Source: Gracilaria gracilis
Lineage: Eukaryota; Rhodophyta; Florideophyceae; Gracilariales; Gracilariaceae
Length of the DNA: 64,000 bases
Assembly (NCBI GenBank): GCA_030374805.1
Contig: JARGSG010000014.1
Span: 248,001-312,000 of the forward strand
Reading direction: 5' to 3'
Shown: positions 26,989-36,396 of the stretch, one piece after another
Numbering within the stretch: the first letter of the stretch is position 1
Layout of the letters: each line of letters starts with the position of its first letter
The notes under the pieces: model-generated
Told to the model about the DNA's origin: nothing
What the model saw: only the letters and a program-made list of their open reading frames with translations
The model's database searches: none
Program-made: the position numbers and the translations under genes

Positions 26989-27503
26989 ATGGCTGCACGT
27001 CATCGCTTATCTTTGTTTAGACGTATTATGCGATTGCATCGACTAAAGCTTCCAGAGCTTCAAAGATCAATGGGCGACCAGGTACGGATCTATAGCATAC
27101 CCCGGCCGTGATTGATCCCATCTGACCATCGCATCCAAATCCTGCTCGCAGTACCTCCGTCAAGAATTTCGAGCACATCGAGACGTGAAACCAGACCAGG
27201 AAAAGCAATTTCTCCAACAATGGGAGGAATATGCCGCTCATCTCACTTTAGAAGCTGTATGCGCAATTCTCTCTCTACTCCACTTCTGCATTTGAATTCA
27301 TACTGCGTACACTAACCTGCCGCCTAATATATTACTCCCCTTCACAGGATATGTTCGGTTTGGGAAGGGATCTTCCAGAACGAGATATAGAAACCCTGAG
27401 CGACGACCAAAGAGAGCAGCTTGAACGATTGAAAGCCACAGCAGTTAGCGTTGGGGTACAGGAAAGAACAGAGGTTGGTGAGAATCCATACAATGAAAAG
27501 TAA
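26989..27503 (+). CDS. SDHAF3: Succinate dehydrogenase assembly factor 3 (ACN9), three exons
   Basis: The gene is broken up by introns: join(26989..27081, 27152..27256, 27348..27503), 117 aa. Both introns (70 and 91 nt) are GT-AG in phase 0; donors are GTACGG and GTATGC, and intron 2 has CACTAAC before CACAG. The spliced protein is a small LYR-type factor of the ACN9 family: LSLFRRIMRLHRLKLPELQR (1st exon, LYR seen as LFR), then GDQ-YLRQEFRAHRDVKPDQ, then FLQQWEEYAAHL, then a C-terminal PERDIETLSDDQREQLERL. The family acts in the mitochondrial matrix, protecting and maturing the Fe-S subunit of complex II. It converges on SAE1, 81 bp between the stops. Confidence 0.88.
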
Positions 27504-27584
27504 ATGCGGACGAAAACGCACAGAGACAAACGCTTAGATGCAGATTGCAGGTCGATGAGGTCATCAATCATGTCACTCAAAGTT

Positions 27585-28556
27585 TTACAAGGGGCCAACA
27601 AGTTCAACAGACCCCACGTTACTGTCAGCGTTGAAGAAAAAGAAGTTTCTGAGGGGCTCTCCCTTTCCAGAAACCACTTTGACTACCTCCCTTCCCCACA
27701 TGCCACCAACGATAGCAGACACCGGACCTAGCACACAAGTAGCTGTCTTAGCTACCCTCTCAACGAGCTGGGCATTCGACATTCTACTTTTTTTGCTGGT
27801 ATACAATTCTGTGTATACGTCAGCCATCAATTTCGTGTCTTCCTCGTTTCCCAATGGCATACGTTTATGGCGAGCTTCAAACTCTTGCATGCTGCGCGCT
27901 ACATGCCATCCAAACGCACTCCGCTTTGATTCTCCGCCCCAGGGATGATCTACAGCTTGTCTGTAGGAACAAAAAGATACCTGACATGTTGAAACAGAAG
28001 AATTTTCATCGTCATCAGTTGAAGACTTCGTCTTTTGATAACTGTACTGAGCTCCCAGGTCGAAGAACACCCATCCTACCACTCCGCAAGCGCGGCCAGT
28101 CATAAACGGTACATTCGCAGCGCGACATGAATCAGCGAATGCAAGTTCTTGTTTCTGCGCCAGTCCAAACGCGCACACAACCGAAAACTGTTGCACAGCC
28201 TCCAAACAGGGCTTCTCTACAACCTGCACGTTGACGTGAGGGTTCATCTCGGTAAGACTTTGAATAATTCGCTCCACACTGGATCCTAGAAAGTTCTGTT
28301 CTGATTCGGGGGCCCTGTGCTCGTATTCAACAAGTCCCAGACGAGCGACCCCTGCAAGAACGACATTCTTAGCCACCTCTTGTGCTTCCAGGCTACAGAC
28401 AGCGCCCATGAGAAGCACGGAGGAGGAGGCCAATTTGCGCTGAGCCTCTAGACCCCATAGTCGTATCTGACGGTCGTATAGCGCCGCTTCTTCACCCGTG
28501 AGCTCCCTTGGCGCTGCAGGCTGTTGTTCGCTTGGATCAGATTCCGTTGCCGGCAT
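27585..28556 (-). CDS. SAE1: SUMO-activating enzyme subunit 1 (AOS1)
   Basis: This is a 323-aa ThiF/E1-like protein, the non-catalytic half of the SUMO E1 heterodimer with UBA2. The family opening is clear: ALYDRQIRLWGLEAQRKL (about 26-43), then SVLLMGAVCSLEAQEVAKNVVLAGVARLGLVEY with the usual nucleotide-fold region, and NFLGSSVERIIQSLTEMNPHV. Near the C-terminus, PVSAIVGGMWGREVVKVVSGKGEPLRNFFFFN matches the conserved dimer and adenylation segment. The catalytic Cys domain is absent, as expected for AOS1. The length is slightly short of human SAE1 (346). The ATG at 28556 was chosen because the upstream extension lacks an ATG. Confidence 0.9.
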   Translation of the reverse strand: MPATESDPSEQQPAAPRELTGEEAALYDRQIRLWGLEAQRKLASSSVLLMGAVCSLEAQEVAKNVVLAGVARLGLVEYEHRAPESEQNFLGSSVERIIQSLTEMNPHVNVQVVEKPCLEAVQQFSVVCAFGLAQKQELAFADSCRAANVPFMTGRACGVVGWVFFDLGAQYSYQKTKSSTDDDENSSVSTCQVSFCSYRQAVDHPWGGESKRSAFGWHVARSMQEFEARHKRMPLGNEEDTKLMADVYTELYTSKKSRMSNAQLVERVAKTATCVLGPVSAIVGGMWGREVVKVVSGKGEPLRNFFFFNADSNVGSVELVGPL

Positions 28557-29609
28557 ACTTGACACGATGCGTAGGATCAGAGAGAGAGAAAGCTGGCCGA
28601 TGAAGTGAAGTGGATGAACGGTACCACGTCCTGATGAGAATGGCAATGAGTGATTGGGGGACAAAACTAGGCAATGAGTTCTAGTATGTAATGGAAGTGG
28701 ACAACACTGTCCTGTCCTGAAGTGAACTTATTTGCAGCGGGTGGTAGATACTTCTGTGTCACTTTGCACCACGCTATGCACTGCCAACCGCGAAGTTGAG
28801 GGAGGGTTTGATCCCGAAAACTTGATTTTTGAATGGTAGCGCAAGCCCAAATGTATCGTTATCTACTGTATCAGCTATATGAATCATATCTGTACCGAAC
28901 GTTTGATACCGGAAGTCACGAACAAATAGATATCTACATAGGACTATCCCTCGCCTTCCGTTGGGCTCCGTTTTCTACTTGCTAACTGAAGCAAGGCTAA
29001 CCAGAGAGCTTTCTCTCTGTCAAAAGACCAAGGAAGTCTTGTGGTCACCATCGTATGAAATCTCTATACGAATGATCGCAGCGTTCTGCTCATGTAGGTA
29101 ATTCGTCGATTATGGAAGTGTCGGTTAGTGGGTATCGCAACAGAACGTGTTCTGAAAAGAAGAAGTGGCGCTTGCTCAGTTTTATGCTGGAGGAGGATGC
29201 GAATCGGGTCGCAGACATCGACATACTTCTTATCGGAACAGCACTTTGTGGGTTTTGCCCGTGAGCGGCAGTCGCGAGACCTGACCTTAGTCAAATAACG
29301 CAGGTATGAATTGTTATGTAGAGGCCATAAGGATATCTCTGGGAAGTTCGGGGAAGTTCATCTGTTTTGACGGTGTTCTTCAACGCCAAAAGACAGAGGA
29401 AGACTCGCCGCTTTGGACAGCTACACTCAACACTTCAACACCAAATGGGAGCCTCATTTTTCTTGTTCTTGTTCTTCTTTCTTTCTTCTTTGCTCTTTTG
29501 CTTCCCAGCACGTTCAACGAAGAAGAAACTGAAATCTCGAGTACCAAAACCACCAATATACCTCCAAAGAACACTAAAAGTCTTGTTACAAGAAACAAAA
29601 CGAGCGAGG
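28557..29609. other. Intergenic region, nothing firm recognised
   Basis: This stretch holds the SAE1 promoter and the 3' side of the CPI gene. A plus-strand frame from 29306 to 29806 encodes a possible transmembrane helix but is antisense to the CPI end and matches no family. I see no RNA gene or repeat of note. Confidence 0.4.
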
Positions 29610-30539
29610 CTACAAGGACGTGTGAATCACAGAAGAAACATTCGATTGATATACAAAGGGAAGCGGGTATTGAGCAGCTTTACCAATTTGTTCAAGAGAA
29701 CCAATTGTCAAACGCCAAAAGTCAAGCAACACAGTCACAATCGCTGATGCACCACAAGAATGAACAACAATTTCCCACAATGTGTATCTTCGAAGCTCAT
29801 CCTTGACGTACGTTTCATCAAGCGCCAAGAACATGGGAAAGCCAACCAAGAAGTACAGCCCATAAAACACAGAGCCGATTGTGACAAAGGAAAACCGATC
29901 ATCGAAAGTATAGAGCGGAAAGTGCTGAATTGACACAGCTTCAAACACGGCAGTAGAGTAAGAAAGAATAAAGACGTTCAAGCACCATAGAATGGTGCGA
30001 AGATAAGGCGGGAAATGACGAGAGTTGAACGAAAGGCGACGTAACAACAAGGATGCGAAATTGAAATAGAAAGTGAAGTAAAAGAAAGTGCACGTAAAGC
30101 AAACGATTGGAACGTCATTGAGACGATGCGAATCAAACAAATACTTGGCACCAAGTAAGTGATAGAAGTAATGCGTCCAAAAGTAGTTTCCGTAAAAGCC
30201 AAAAACAGCAATCCATACGGTTCCTTTCACCCAAAAGCGCTCGCAAAAAGCTCGTTTACGGTCTTCCTCGCATGGGAACAAAATGGGAACCACAAAGCCT
30301 GGTAAACATCCTACAAGAGATATCAAAAGATAGGAATTCCTATCACATGACTTGTATATTGGAGTGCCTAGAATCACGACCAGAAGAATAAACATGGACA
30401 CCGGCGCCCATATCAACGACAGCTTCTCGTAGTACGCTTTCGAAGCATCGGGTGCAAACCAAGACGGCTGGGTTGACGAAGTGTCGGCATGTGGTTTCTT
30501 CACCGTCTTCGAAGGCGGCTTGAACGTCTGCTTCACCAT
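29610..30539 (-). CDS. CPI1: Cycloeucalenol cycloisomerase
   Basis: This 309-aa multi-pass ER enzyme opens the 9,19-cyclopropane ring of cycloeucalenol to obtusifoliol in the plant-type (cycloartenol) sterol pathway. It follows plant CPI along most of its length: WFAPDASKAYYEKLSLIWAP near residue 26, then LISLVGCLPGFVVPILFP, RFWVKGTVWIAVFGFYGNYF with WTHYFYHLLGAKY, LNDVPIVCFTCTFFYF, FEAVSIQHFPLYTFDDR, FYGLYFLVGFPMFLALDE and a final VTVLLDFWRLTIG helix. About eight hydrophobic segments are seen. Plant CPI is about 280 aa. The in-frame extension above the ATG begins at GTG and was left out. A sterol route through cycloartenol is thus likely in this organism. Confidence 0.93.
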   Translation of the reverse strand: MVKQTFKPPSKTVKKPHADTSSTQPSWFAPDASKAYYEKLSLIWAPVSMFILLVVILGTPIYKSCDRNSYLLISLVGCLPGFVVPILFPCEEDRKRAFCERFWVKGTVWIAVFGFYGNYFWTHYFYHLLGAKYLFDSHRLNDVPIVCFTCTFFYFTFYFNFASLLLRRLSFNSRHFPPYLRTILWCLNVFILSYSTAVFEAVSIQHFPLYTFDDRFSFVTIGSVFYGLYFLVGFPMFLALDETYVKDELRRYTLWEIVVHSCGASAIVTVLLDFWRLTIGSLEQIGKAAQYPLPFVYQSNVSSVIHTSL

Positions 30540-31676
30540 TGGTCCACGCGAAGTTCGCCACAACAATCTTCGGGCCTTCGAAACTGGACGGGCCCCGTCG
30601 TGTGTCACGAAGCTCGATGATTTACCTCCGCAGCGGATATCTGACCGCACAATCGCGATGGCGGCCACTGGCTGCACCTCTCAGTCGACCTTGGTGGACA
30701 ACAGCTCCGCAAGAAAACTATCCTATAAAGCTACTAAGGTTACTGTACGTTGCTGTCCACGTGCCAGTGCAGAAAGATGCTCAACCGCCGTGAGCCTTTG
30801 GCCGTCACACTGTCACGGCACGCATTGGATGCAAAATTTTGCATCATTCCCTATCCATACGATGCCCTTGTCGCGACTCGAGCGTGGGTCAAACCTGGTA
30901 CACACTGGGAACATCCGAGAAGTACTACCCTTGTACCCTTGGGTACAAGACCATTTTTTGGATGGCTGATCGGACAAGACCCCAAAAAAAATGCATAGTA
31001 CTGGAAAACTGTTGTCCGCAATAAAGAACAAGAACAAGGAAGTGTTCTACGTTTGTTTTGACTTTGGTTCCGCGCTCGCAAGAATAAATATTCTCACGAA
31101 AGTGGCTTGCAACGGGATGTAGAGCTGGAACAGCTCTATTACAAAAATGAGAGACTTTCTGCTTTTGAGGACAGTGTCGTCGTCGGACAGAAACTCCATT
31201 GCTGTTGACAAAATGATTCGCGACTACAAGGGTACTGTCTAGTACAAAGTATATCTTCTTTATCAAGCATGTCGATCGGAACCTCAACCTGCCTGTCTTT
31301 TGGGATTCTTCTTCTTCTTCTTTACTGTGGTCAGCCGCCACTGATTCCGAGGCGGCCGAAGAACTATCTGTTGATATTTGTATCTAAAGGTAGCTCTCTC
31401 TCTTGAAGAAGGCTAAAAATCGTAACGGCCACTGCTTGATCATATCAACCAACGATTTGTCTTTCCGTTCCTCAAGCGCCGGTTGGGATTCTAAGCCCAG
31501 TTTTTTCCAAGCTTTGATACTCTTTCACTTCGATGTACAACGCAATTACTGAGTACCCCTGCAGATCTAAACGGTCATCCTGTTCCAACCGATGCTAACT
31601 CTAAGGCCAGCTCTTGAACATGAAAACGTTAGCGTCTCCAAACACTCCACACGGCCTTGAGAATGGTTTTCTAGTT
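30540..31676. other. Intergenic region with unresolved minus-strand open frames
   Basis: No gene is confidently called. On the minus strand one frame runs from about 31527 to 30925 with a single internal stop and includes charged protein-like segments (ESQPALEERKDKSLVDMIKQ, SKEEEEESQKTG). A CTAAC branch-like site lies near 31626. It may be downstream exons of the gene at 31677-32270, or chance. The perfect palindrome at 30930 is listed separately. Confidence 0.35.
30930..30949. promoter_or_regulatory. 20-bp palindrome of the GTACCC-TT-GGGTAC type
   Basis: CTTGTACCC-TT-GGGTACAAG is a perfect 9-bp inverted repeat 391 bp upstream of the CPI ATG. It is related to the GTACC-N3-GGTAC elements elsewhere in the window. 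Confidence 0.45.
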
Positions 31677-32270
31677 TCACAGTGAAGAAGAATTAGCAGA
31701 GCTGTCATCTTTGTCTGTACATGTATCAGACTTGGGTTGTAGACATTCCACTTTTCCATCAAAACCTTTCGAGTCCGGTTCACGGTCAACAGTTGCCTGC
31801 GATTGAGTGTCGTTAGTTGCTTTGACGTTTTTGGTCACACCTAAAGTGGCCGAAGTTTCCACCATGCCAACTGAGGGAGGGTCAGTTTTGGTAGAAAATG
31901 GTTGATCGCCGATGAAGGTTGGTGAAATTTCATGCGAATCTGCGGGGTCTTTGGATGATGGTGCCGCTGATAGAGGAGCCATCGTTTTGCTTTGAATGTT
32001 TTCGTTTTTTGCGTTCGTTGGAACTGTGGGTTGTGATATGAGTTGTTCGCACTCGTCTAGAAAATCACGAGACACAGCTTCAGGAACAAGTCGAAAGCCG
32101 TTCTTCATTTGCTCTTCTTCGAGAAAGTTGGACATTTGGTCAAAATCAAGGTTACCCTTGACTGTTTGTTTAGCAGGTTGGGCGGACATGGTCAACAAAA
32201 AGTTTAACAAATGCTTGGATGCTCCATTCCCACAGATTTCGGTCGAAGGAGGCGAGTTGGTGGGCCACAT
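31677..32270 (-). CDS. Unknown small protein, possibly with further exons
   Basis: I do not recognise this 197-aa reading frame. The first 70 residues look ordered (ASKHLLNFLLTM, LDFDQMSNFLEEEQMKNGF, AVSRDFLDECEQLI). The rest is Ser/Thr/Asp/Lys-rich and disordered, ending in a Ser-rich tail. A TATATA sequence at about 32349-32354 lies 80 bp upstream of the ATG on this strand. A branch-like CTAAC downstream of the stop and open frames beyond it leave room for extra exons (see finding at 30925). Confidence 0.5.
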   Translation of the reverse strand: MWPTNSPPSTEICGNGASKHLLNFLLTMSAQPAKQTVKGNLDFDQMSNFLEEEQMKNGFRLVPEAVSRDFLDECEQLISQPTVPTNAKNENIQSKTMAPLSAAPSSKDPADSHEISPTFIGDQPFSTKTDPPSVGMVETSATLGVTKNVKATNDTQSQATVDREPDSKGFDGKVECLQPKSDTCTDKDDSSANSSSL

Positions 32271-34389
32271 CCTGAGCGGAACAAGGAAATAAGAAACTGT
32301 TGTCCACAACAAAGGAGAAGAAGAGCGAACGAGACTTAAGTTGAAAGTATATATAGTAATCCGGATGGCTTCATGATGAATGCCGTACTCATTCAAATGC
32401 TTTTGCGTTCCTCACTTGAACTATTAGTGCGACGTTAGGTATTCGTAGCGAAGAGCACGAAGATGTGGTTTTATTTCTGCGAGTGCAACATGCAAAAGAG
32501 ATAAGTTGCATTAGGTTTGACGAAGAGCGTGTTTGTGGGAGAGAGTGTGTCGTAGCATAGGTTTTACAAACAAAATTGCATTCAGCGTCGTTATGATACG
32601 TTGGAAAACATCGTTTGGTAGTGACGGTCGAAATGAGGAAAAATACTACGTAAAGTTCTCAATGAATGCATCTCGCGCTAGCATGACAATAACAAGAGAT
32701 GTATAACAGACGATTGTGCAGTAAGTACTATTACAAAGACGCTAACTTACTTCGTGTGTCTCTGGTATCGGACAGAAGCAGGATGCAAACACGATACAAA
32801 TGGAATATCTTCATGAAGCACCCGACCTCGCTTCTCCACGGTGCTGAGATCAATTGAGCACAACGCTGTCGGGAACTGCGATCAATAGTTCGACTTGAAT
32901 GCTGGCAAACAGCAATTTGTACAGCTTGGAGGAGATGCGCCAACGCACCCAACCACCTGTGCCAGACTCTTTAGTCTTCCGGGTGGTCGCAAAATCGAAG
33001 TGATAACCAACATCATCGAGAATGTGGTACAATCTATTCGCTATTGAGAAAAAAGCCCTCGATAACCTTGCAGAACCTTTCTCGTCATCGCTACAGCATA
33101 TTCCGCGGTAGAAGAGGTCAGCGAGATTATCTCTACCTCTTGGCGTCATCACTGCCTACGAGTAACGAGAGGAGCCCCCCGCAGGACATGCGTCTAAAAC
33201 GGCAGGAGAGCTACTGTACCACTCTTTGGAAGACGCACCTCCTTCCACATCCATCCTGACACATCTCTTCGGGGCATAAGTTTTAACAACGCCGTGACCA
33301 ACATACAGTCTTTTGCTTGCAGGTCGCTAGTTTGAGGTGGAGCTAATGTAGGTGCGCGCGTGTCTCGTTATCTGACTGAAGACACAAAGCGGGTGTTGTA
33401 CGAGGGTTTGTCGAAAGTGTTGGTAGGCGTCAAACTATGAGATCAGCGACGGTATAGGCAAGTGAATTCGGCTAAAGACGCACTTCGACCGCAGTCGTTT
33501 ACGGCGGTTCTTAAGAACTGCGTCACCGGCTCACCGGGGAGTATAGTTGTAAGTAGGTGGGCTCCAACGAGTGATTCGCAGAAGCCTGTAGTCATGAAGG
33601 TGTGTGGAATTGATGTGTTCCAAATGATAACTTCAGTCCACGACGAAGGCTTGGTCGAAAGAAATGGGCCGTTTGTTATTTGTTGCTGAAAAAAACGGCT
33701 TTGATGCCTGTTTCCACTTGTTGTAGCGCAGCATCATCATAATCATGGTCATGAACAAAATGTTGGTGAGCACTAATGCCGCCCTTCTTCCACATAATGA
33801 GAGTATTCGAAAAAGGACGGTCACTGCTCACCAACATGTTAGCACACGCAGTTCATCGCGAAGCAGAGAGCCGCCGGAGACCGTTGCTAAACGGTTTGTT
33901 TGGTTTTGATCTCGAGCTGGTGCGCGCTGGAATGCATTTGCTCTCCATAGGATCCATAACAAGTATTCGGCATCGTATGCGGCACGATGAATTGAGATCC
34001 AGGAAAGGTGACATTTTGGCATTCAAGTCGCGAGACAACAACTCAAAAAGCAATTCAACGCGTCCAATAGATACGTGCAATGCGAGCAATTATTGCGCGT
34101 TTCATCCCTTAGGTGGTTGAGCGCTTGTGGAATAGCTCACCAAGCTGTTACCAAGCGGTTGTCAGCGACCACAACGCGTTCACATCAGCGTCGTTAACGA
34201 TTCATGCTCCGCTCAACGCACGAACGTTCAAGCCCGCTTGCGTTTCAGCCCCCATCGCAACAGATACAAAAATAACGGCCACGATGTTCGACCCACTTCT
34301 TGCTCAAACTAGCTTTCTTGCTTGCCACATTTTCTCGTCTCCCCCGTACCAACCAAGATTCTCTACCACCAAATTGCTGGCAGCACAAC
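32271..34389. other. Two-kilobase stretch with only weak gene evidence
   Basis: Apart from the small frame at 32850-33149, no coding region can be supported. Short frames on both strands mostly lack ATG starts and family features. I see no tRNA, repeat array or palindrome. An intron-rich gene could be hidden here. Confidence 0.35.
32850..33149 (-). CDS. Doubtful small open frame (99 aa)
   Basis: The ATG-initiated frame encodes a protein with ordered-looking segments (RLSRAFFSIANRLYHILDD, WVRWRISSKLYKLLFASIQ) but no family I know. A TAG acceptor-like site lies just before the ATG, so it may be an internal exon. It is reported because it is the longest protein-like frame in this gene-poor stretch. 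Confidence 0.25.
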   Translation of the reverse strand: MTPRGRDNLADLFYRGICCSDDEKGSARLSRAFFSIANRLYHILDDVGYHFDFATTRKTKESGTGGWVRWRISSKLYKLLFASIQVELLIAVPDSVVLN

Positions 34390-34863
34390 ATGAGTCATCC
34401 ACAGCAACAAATCATGAACGATATGACTTGGCATATGGACTTCATGCATTCCAGTCGGCAACCCGGTGACGTCCAGTCGAACGCGTTTCTAACGGATGAA
34501 GGATTACAAAAGGCTCTCCAAAACTTAGAAGCCCTCAAGCAAACTACCGTGCAGCAATTCTCCACCGCCCAAACTGTACAATCTGAGCACCCCTTCGCAT
34601 ACCAACTGCCGTCCTCGCAACTTGAAGCCCCCTCGATTGGAATGGGATACACTTCGTACCCCACTAGTCACGTCGCGAACAGCCGCGATGTGTATCGCTC
34701 GTATAGAAGCATGCAGATGAATGCCCCTGCACCTCATGCCTACTATCATGAACCAAGCGCGCATACGGTTTACAGCAATTCTAGGAACAACGGTGAACGG
34801 GGCATGAGTGGCAGACCTTTCGCGATGGATCAGAATTGCCGGGCAAAGCCTTCAAAAGAATGA
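34390..34863 (+). CDS. Unknown Gln/Tyr/Ser-rich protein
   Basis: This is a 157-aa frame. There is a short helical part (FLTDEGLQKALQNLEALKQT, about 37-56) and otherwise a low-complexity composition rich in Gln, Ser, Tyr, Pro and Met, as in disordered transcription or RNA-binding cofactors. No domain was recognised. The frame continues upstream of the ATG without another ATG, so a 5' exon is possible. The gene converges on RRP40. Confidence 0.45.
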   Translation: MSHPQQQIMNDMTWHMDFMHSSRQPGDVQSNAFLTDEGLQKALQNLEALKQTTVQQFSTAQTVQSEHPFAYQLPSSQLEAPSIGMGYTSYPTSHVANSRDVYRSYRSMQMNAPAPHAYYHEPSAHTVYSNSRNNGERGMSGRPFAMDQNCRAKPSKE

Positions 34864-35231
34864 GATATGGTCTTAGATAGTCGTCGGGAGGCATCTTGTG
34901 GTTCGGATAGGTATGGCGTTGGTCCATTCTGCTCTACGACAGGATGACACGAAGGGCGTGAGCGTTTGGCCGATGCGGGCGTGAAGATCAGCTTGAGAGC
35001 ATACGCAACTTGTGGACGAACCTGCCAGTAAAAGTACGTGTGAACGCGTCGTCGTAGTATAGATCGATGCTCTTTCCGTATTTCTCATGCTATGTGTCGA
35101 ATGACCCTGGCTGTCGCTGAACAGGCGTAGAGTGGCATTGCGAAACATCTCGCTCATGGGGATCTTGAACGACAGCGCTGGTCAAATGGTGTTGCGAGTT
35201 CTTCTTCATGCAACGTGCAGTACATCGTGCT
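34864..35231. other. Convergent intergenic region, nothing seen
   Basis: This is the 3' flank of the unknown gene at 34390 and of RRP40. No gene or structured element was recognised. Confidence 0.45.
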
Positions 35232-35969
35232 CTATGAAAACAGCCTTCTAACGTAGTCGCGCCATTCATCAGCTTGCATCGCATCTGCCTTTTTCAGGGC
35301 AAGTGAAAGTAGCATAGTATGCTCAACGTTTCCCGCCTCTATCCATATCCTGCCATTCACGCCGACAGCGCTTTGAAATGGAACACGGCCAAGCATCCTG
35401 AGCACCGTCTCATCTCTAACCAGAGTCTTAGCCATTCCAAGCGACACCTGAACAATGGTGCCACCCTGAAGCTCTCCATACAAAGTCTCACCGCCAGACC
35501 AACTCTTCGTGCTCCCCGGTTCAACACAGGACACCTCAGTTTCCATGTTCTTCGATGCCCTAACAATGCGGCAATAAACCAATGAACCAATCGACAGATT
35601 CGGACGGTTCTTCTTGGTAGCTCCCTCGAACGCAAGCATCGGCAAAGTGGCCGTGTCACTGCCATTAATGTCCAGTCGATATTCGTCTGCGAATCGGTCT
35701 TGAACGATACCAATAACCGGATCTTCCAGTGCTGGTACATAGCGCTTTTGATTATTTGCGATCCAGAGCTTGTTTCGATTCGATTCGTATCGCATGTAGC
35801 CGGCCTTGCTCGCGAGCAAATCGGAGCTCTTCTGCGTGACTCCACCGCCCACTCGAATCACGGCTTGGGCTGCTTCGGGTGTGTTGAGGATGGTGGCCAT
35901 CTTCTCGCCTGGGAGAATCAGGGATCCTGGCTCGCTGGTCAGACTCAAACCGGACGACTTGGCAGCCAT
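35232..35969 (-). CDS. RRP40: Exosome complex component RRP40 (EXOSC3)
   Basis: This 245-aa cap protein of the nine-subunit RNA exosome binds RNA and guides it to the core for 3'-5' decay and processing. Domains in order are an N-terminal beta domain (LILPGEK...VIRVGGGV), an S1 domain (about 82-165, with DPVIGIVQDRFADEYRLDING, LAFEGATKKNRPNLSIG and the VYCRIVRASKNMETEVSCV strand), and a KH domain (about 168-240) holding the family's G-x-N-G motif as AVGVNGRIWIEA. The size matches human EXOSC3 (275) and yeast Rrp40 (240). The ATG at 35969 follows an in-frame non-ATG extension. A TGCCGA palindrome lies 75 bp upstream. Confidence 0.93.
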   Translation of the reverse strand: MAAKSSGLSLTSEPGSLILPGEKMATILNTPEAAQAVIRVGGGVTQKSSDLLASKAGYMRYESNRNKLWIANNQKRYVPALEDPVIGIVQDRFADEYRLDINGSDTATLPMLAFEGATKKNRPNLSIGSLVYCRIVRASKNMETEVSCVEPGSTKSWSGGETLYGELQGGTIVQVSLGMAKTLVRDETVLRMLGRVPFQSAVGVNGRIWIEAGNVEHTMLLSLALKKADAMQADEWRDYVRRLFS

Positions 35970-36396
35970 ATCTGAAATGTATCGCACAATGTGGTATCCT
36001 TGGTAACGAAGGTGAAGTTGTCGTTGGTATGGTCGTAGATCTTTGCCGACTCGGCAATGCCGAGTACGTCATCACATCGAGGCCATGCTTAGATGTCACC
36101 AGGTACACTGTAGATGACACCTGTAGATAACACTGCCATCCCCCAACGGAAACGTAGATGGCGAATTGGACTGCACTGCAAGTTGCAGTCTGCAACGTTG
36201 TGGATCTAGGAATTTCGGTTCTCGATCTCCCGACCGAGCGTAATTAGGATTTCGCCAATAGCAGCCGTGAAATGGACGGCAAGACTTTCGTCAACCTTCG
36301 CACTTCGGAAAGATAGCATTATTACGAACTAGAGATTTGTCTGCGACGGGGGTTCTTCGCTGTCTTCTGGCTGCACGTCGAAAAACTGGGTTCTCC
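35970..36396. other. Divergent RRP40 / LON-protein promoter region
   Basis: This short divergent intergenic region holds the TGCCGACTCGGCA element at 36044-36065 and a run of GTAGATGACACCTGTAGATAAC-like direct repeats near 36108-36130. No gene is seen. Confidence 0.5.
36044..36065. promoter_or_regulatory. TGCCGACTCGGCA element, second copy
   Basis: TGCCGACTCGGCA (36044-36056), one base, then TGCCGAGT (36058-36065). Twenty-one of 22 positions equal the site at 6892-6913; only the middle base differs. It lies 75 bp upstream of the RRP40 ATG. Confidence 0.55.

Noticed and set aside
29306-29806. Plus-strand 166-codon frame with a hydrophobic helix
   Set aside because: It is antisense to the well-supported CPI1 coding end over about 200 bp. 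No family features or codon-level support beyond one hydrophobic stretch.
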